A stretch of DNA of 35,973 nucleotides from Cercozoa sp. M6MM (lineage: Eukaryota > Endomyxa: Ascetosporea). A model generated the notes under the pieces. It was not told where the DNA came from. It did not search any database and worked only from the letters and a program-made list of their open reading frames with translations. Position 1 is the first letter of the stretch; each line of letters begins with the position of its first letter. Location of the stretch: assembly GCA_040357565.1 (NCBI GenBank), contig JBDODJ010000117.1, one strand, 5' to 3'. Shown one piece after another: positions 32,248 through 35,973 of this stretch. A program made the position numbers and the translations under genes.

Positions 32248-32851
32248 TTTCTCGCTCCGCTGCTGCATGACAAGACAACATCCACATCTCGGTTTTTTTG
32301 GACACAACGAAAACAACGCGATTTGCAAACCTCTCTGCTTTTCAAGTACCTAAACAGGTCGATCGACGCGAGAACCCTCCCTGGGGGTGTAACAGTCCCG
32401 AGCAAGCGAGAGGCTACGATGTGAGCCGAGACAGGTACAAGGTACAAAGGGAATTCTGTTTTTTAACGCCATCCTGCTGGGTTTTTGACGCATCAGAATC
32501 AGATATCTATAGTTGACGTGTCTGAGTACAGTTTGTGCTTTAGCTCTTGCATCGGCTCTTGGCTCGGGTGATGGCGTCTGCTGTAGTTTTTTTCTAAATA
32601 CTCTTTTTATTCTCGCTCACAGCACTTGTGGTTATTCTAAGACAGAGTGCGGTGTGTGAGAGCCCTTTCCTTGTCTGTGTATTGCCTTTCAAGTGGTCTA
32701 AGGCACAAGTAGTGTGTGCTTGGGGTGAAGTTGTTTGAGTCGTTCCATCATTTTTCTCCAGAACCCCCCGTGTTTTTATTTTTTGCTTCGTTTCCCTTCT
32801 TTTTTGAGGAGCTTGTACTGCTCTTGTGCGCAGGATTCTGCCTCGTTTGTG
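32248..32851. promoter_or_regulatory. Divergent promoter region, Derlin and ubiquitin protease
   Basis: This 604-bp spacer separates the start codons of the minus-strand Derlin gene and the plus-strand ubiquitin protease. It has T-rich stretches (for example near 32587-32610 and 32760-32810) and no supported exon or RNA gene. Confidence 0.45.
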
Positions 32852-35542
32852 ATGGTGGAACAAACGTCTTACCCGCTAGTGTCGGCAAAGGCGCAGCGAC
32901 TGGTAACTCGGCACACCGATGCATGTGCTTGTTGATGTGGTATTTGCAAACAGGCGGTCAAGGCGCGTTTGCACTTGCACACGGACCCAAAGGAGCAGGA
33001 GACATGGTTTGCACTGCCTGCGCAATGGTAGCCGTCTTCTTCAACGACAGGAAGTTAAAGCAGCAGAGCATTGGGGACTGGTGTGTAGGTACTCGCGTTG
33101 GAAGGAAGCCGTCGACTTTGAGGCCGAGGACGATCAGAGCGAGATTAAGCAGCTTGCTGAGCAGTTTGAGTTCGACTCTGACTCGTACCGCTCGCGTTTT
33201 TCTATGGTGGGAGAGGGTACTACCGATACACTGACAGGGACTCGGACTGGGATGACGACGCAGGCCAGGCCGACGACGAGGGTACGTGCTGCTGTTCGCC
33301 TTGACCCCTAACGTCAATCACCTTTGGGTTCTTGTGACAGTGTTTGAGCCGGTGGAGCTGCCGGCGATCGATCTGTCGTCAATCAGCGACGAGAAGTGCC
33401 GCTCCATGCTGCGAGCCGATGTGCAGGTACCCAAGTGGACATCCCAAGTGGACACCTCAAGTGGACACGCCAGTCGGGCTGAGTGTGTATGTGTGGGAGT
33501 ATCCGCGCGGATGTGACAGGAACTGGCCGACTACGTGCTGGTGCACTCGTCGGTGTGGCGACTGCTCAAGTCGTGGTACGGCGTCAAGAGCGGTCACAAG
33601 GAGATCTCGCGCAAGACGGCCAAGGTCGCCGGCGACGAGGTGCAGGTGCAGACGCGGCCCTTCTTCTTCTGTCTCAACTACCTCGACGAGGAGGGTAACT
33701 TCCTTGTTCTGCTTCAGCCCCCGATACCTTCGCTCTTTGCCTTGGGCACTGGCACCTTTCCCTTGCCCCTGACCCCCTTGATCCCTTCCCACAGGCCAGG
33801 TGGATGATGCACGGAGCAGCGAAACGATCTCATTCAATCCGGACGAGTCAGTCGGCGCTCTTGTGGAGCGGTACTTCCTTAGCTTCCTTGCCCCTCTTAT
33901 TCCCTTTACACCTCCGTCTAATAGAGTGCGTGCGCGTATGCAAACCATCCTCGGTCTCCAGGTAAGTACCCTTCTGTATCACCCCCCCCCCCCCCCGCAG
34001 TACGATGTACTTACCTTGGTTAGGCACACGACGTGTACGTACGACTGTGGGTGCGCCAGTCGCTCAACGGACGTAAGCGCGACTTCTTGTCGCATGAGGA
34101 GCAGCGTATCCTCCGCGCGGCTGTCAAGGTAGGCATAGTTATGGGGGGCGCCTCAGGGTCATTATGGCTGCATGCTTGTGTGGTGGCACAGGCACCGCCG
34201 GCCAAGAAGGGCACGCCCAAGAAGGACGTTGTCGTTGAGAAGGGCAGCTACGACTTCAAGCGGCCGCTGGACGAGCTGCTCGCCGAGATGGCCGGCAACA
34301 CCGAGGTTTTACCCCCGTCCTTGCCCGTTTACCCCCTTGCCCGTTTACCCCTGGACCCTTTAACCCCTCGCTCTGCAGTTGAAGGCGACCGAGGAGCCGT
34401 ACAGCGAGCACGACGATGCGCTCGTCGACACGCAGGTAACACAAGCACTCTCTGATTGCACATGTGACCACTCTGATCGCTCGTTTGATCTGACCTGATT
34501 TCATGTGTGACCACGTGTGTGTGTGTACTTGCAGAACGGTCAGTACGCGTTGCTGCCGCTGGAGCAGTCGCAGTTCGCCGAGCCGCTCGCTGCACTCAGT
34601 GGTACACTGTCCATACAGGGGGGAGGGGAGGTAGAGAGGGGCAAAACATGACACGGTGTGGCAGGCGTGTCGCCTATGCTGTACAACACCGTTCTTGTCG
34701 ACTGGTTCCGCGCGGACCGCTCGTCGTCCACTGAGGTAGTCAGTGTCTGCAACAAGACGTGTGTCTGGACAAGGTTGTTGCTGCAGAAGGGCAGCTACGG
34801 GCGTGTGTACACGCGACGCGACTGGCGCAGCGAACTGACGCGTCCGGGCGCTCATTTCGACGTGCTCGACAAGTACTGCAAGTGGTAGGCTGCTGCTGTG
34901 TCCGTGCTTACCCCCTTCTCTCTCTACTCCTCTCTACTCTTGCACCCCCGGACAGGTACGAGGCCGTGGTGACACCTGCAGGCGATGGTGTGCTGCGAGC
35001 GCACTTTATTGGCTGGTAGATTCCTTACCCCCTTTGCTTCCCCTTTGCCTCTCCCCCCCCGCTCACTATGGCTTGTACCAGGAGTGACAAGTTTAACGAA
35101 AAGGTCAAGGTGGACGACACTGTTCGCATCGTAATTCTCCCCGTATCCCCCCCCCCCCCCCCCGGGTGGGGGCGCCCCCCCCCCCGTGGTAATGAGCAGC
35201 GACCGGTGCACTCGCACACGCTGCACGAGCGTCGCAAGAAGCCGAAAACGAAGCCTGCGACGACGTCGACGACGTCTGCGACGGGCACGTCGGCCTACTC
35301 GGGTGCGTGATTTACCTAAAACACGCCCCTCCTACCGCCCCTATATTTTCTCTTTACCTTCACCTCCCAGCAGGTGCCGGTCGGTCGGCCTACTCGTACT
35401 ACGGCGGCAGCAGCTATGGTAAACCGCCCCCTTAATAGGCATGCTTATCCGTACCTTGTGTTTGGATTAGGTGGCTACGGATCGCGGTCGTACTACAATG
35501 ACCAGGAAGGCACGCCTGCCGAAAAGGGTAGCCCTGATGTAC

Positions 35543-35632
<90 letters not shown>

Positions 35633-35973
35633 GGGAGACTGTATGTGTATGTGTACAGGTGTGGTCGGACTGCGCAACCTGGGCAACACGTGCTTCATGA
35701 ACAGCACACTGCAGTGCCTGAGCAACACACCCGGCCTGGCACACTTCTTCTTCCGTGGCGACAAGGGTCTCTACTTGCGGTACCACCTACCTCTCCTCCC
35801 TACCCAGCCTCAACCTCTGCCCCTATCCTAACCCCTTGACAGTGACATCAATTCGGACAACCCGCTGGGACGCGGCGGCAAGGTGGCGCGTGCCTACGGC
35901 GATCTGATGCGACGCGCCTGGAGTGGCAAATACACGCTCTGCATTCCGCGAAAGGTGTTTACCCCCCCCCCCC
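32852..35973 (+). CDS. DUSP/UBL ubiquitin carboxyl-terminal hydrolase, 3' end outside window
   Basis: Twenty-one exons are visible; the C-terminal half lies beyond the right edge. The start [17 protein letters not shown] at 32852 is followed by a DUSP domain: [20 protein letters not shown], then [20 protein letters not shown] after an acidic insert. A UBL-like part follows ([20 protein letters not shown] then [15 protein letters not shown]), then a linker, then a segment resembling a chromo-barrel/Tudor-knot (34870-35131). After a Lys/Thr-rich and Gly/Tyr-rich linker comes the Cys box [20 protein letters not shown], with catalytic Cys codon 35691-35693. [11 protein letters not shown] and [20 protein letters not shown] match USP4/USP15. 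It should remove ubiquitin from substrates. The His/Asp box is not in the window. Introns are C-rich. Confidence 0.88.
33980..33998 (+). repeat. C homopolymer in intron (example)
   Basis: A run of about 15 C ends in GCAG within an intron of the ubiquitin protease gene. Similar runs occur on the plus strand at about 60-71, 8861-8871, 9925-9942, 10270-10280, 15489-15502, 15885-15894, 16402-16414, 20010-20019, 20564-20573, 20837-20846, 35145-35163 and 35963-35973. Confidence 0.8.
35545..35631 (+). repeat. (AC)n microsatellite, intronic
   Basis: A perfect AC run of about 86 bp lies in the intron just before the exon with the catalytic Cys box of the ubiquitin protease. Confidence 0.95.

Noticed and set aside
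1-35973. tRNA, rRNA or transposase/reverse-transcriptase genes
   Set aside because: I scanned for B-box-like GGTTCGAATCC, rRNA cores and polymerase motifs on both strands and saw none that I could support.

Overview
The window is nuclear DNA from a eukaryote, most likely a unicellular one. The evidence is 14 protein-coding genes split by very many short GT-AG introns, plus eukaryote-specific families: a G-protein alpha subunit, Derlin, a GOST seven-transmembrane protein, a DUSP-type ubiquitin protease, a PHD/extended-PHD protein and eEF1B. I cannot name the species. Exons are GC-rich and G/C-ending. Introns are mostly about 30-100 nt and come in two styles: pyrimidine-rich with TACCCC motifs and C homopolymers in several plus-strand genes, and AT-richer in the minus-strand genes. 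Dinucleotide microsatellites sit mainly inside introns. Gene models below were spliced by eye from reading frame, GT..AG sites, phase and family alignment, so exact exon ends are provisional.

Layout. (1) <1-1403 +: C-terminal part of a type I membrane protein with a Q-rich tail. (2) 1936-6292 +: GOST-family multi-pass membrane protein. (3) 6788-11050 +: HEAT-repeat protein resembling PP4R1/PP2A scaffold subunits. (4) 11360-14199 + and (5) about 15278-16401 +: two low-complexity proteins of unknown function. (6) 17262-17728 +: very short eEF1B guanine-exchange subunit. (7) 18114-19050 -: small PHD plus extended-PHD protein. (8) 19483-21635 +: ornithine aminotransferase. (9) 21880-24136 -: RBM34/Nop12-like two-RRM nucleolar protein. 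(10) 24461-25373 +: mitochondrial ribosomal protein uL11m. (11) 26013-28371 -: PH-domain protein. (12) 28802-30786 -: G-protein alpha subunit. (13) 31127-32247 -: Derlin. (14) 32852->35973 +: DUSP/UBL ubiquitin protease, cut by the window end.

The genes do not form an operon or one pathway. Some neighbours share themes: rRNA processing and mitochondrial translation (9 and 10, divergent, 324 bp apart), and ER-associated degradation and deubiquitination (13 and 14, divergent, 604 bp apart). A degenerate dispersed repeat of about 160 bp occurs twice in opposite orientation, each time in a gap between convergent genes (6/7 and 10/11). The most notable protein features are a chromo-barrel-like module inside the ubiquitin protease, a G-alpha with an altered P-loop and no Gly2, and an eEF1B reduced to an acidic segment plus the exchange domain.
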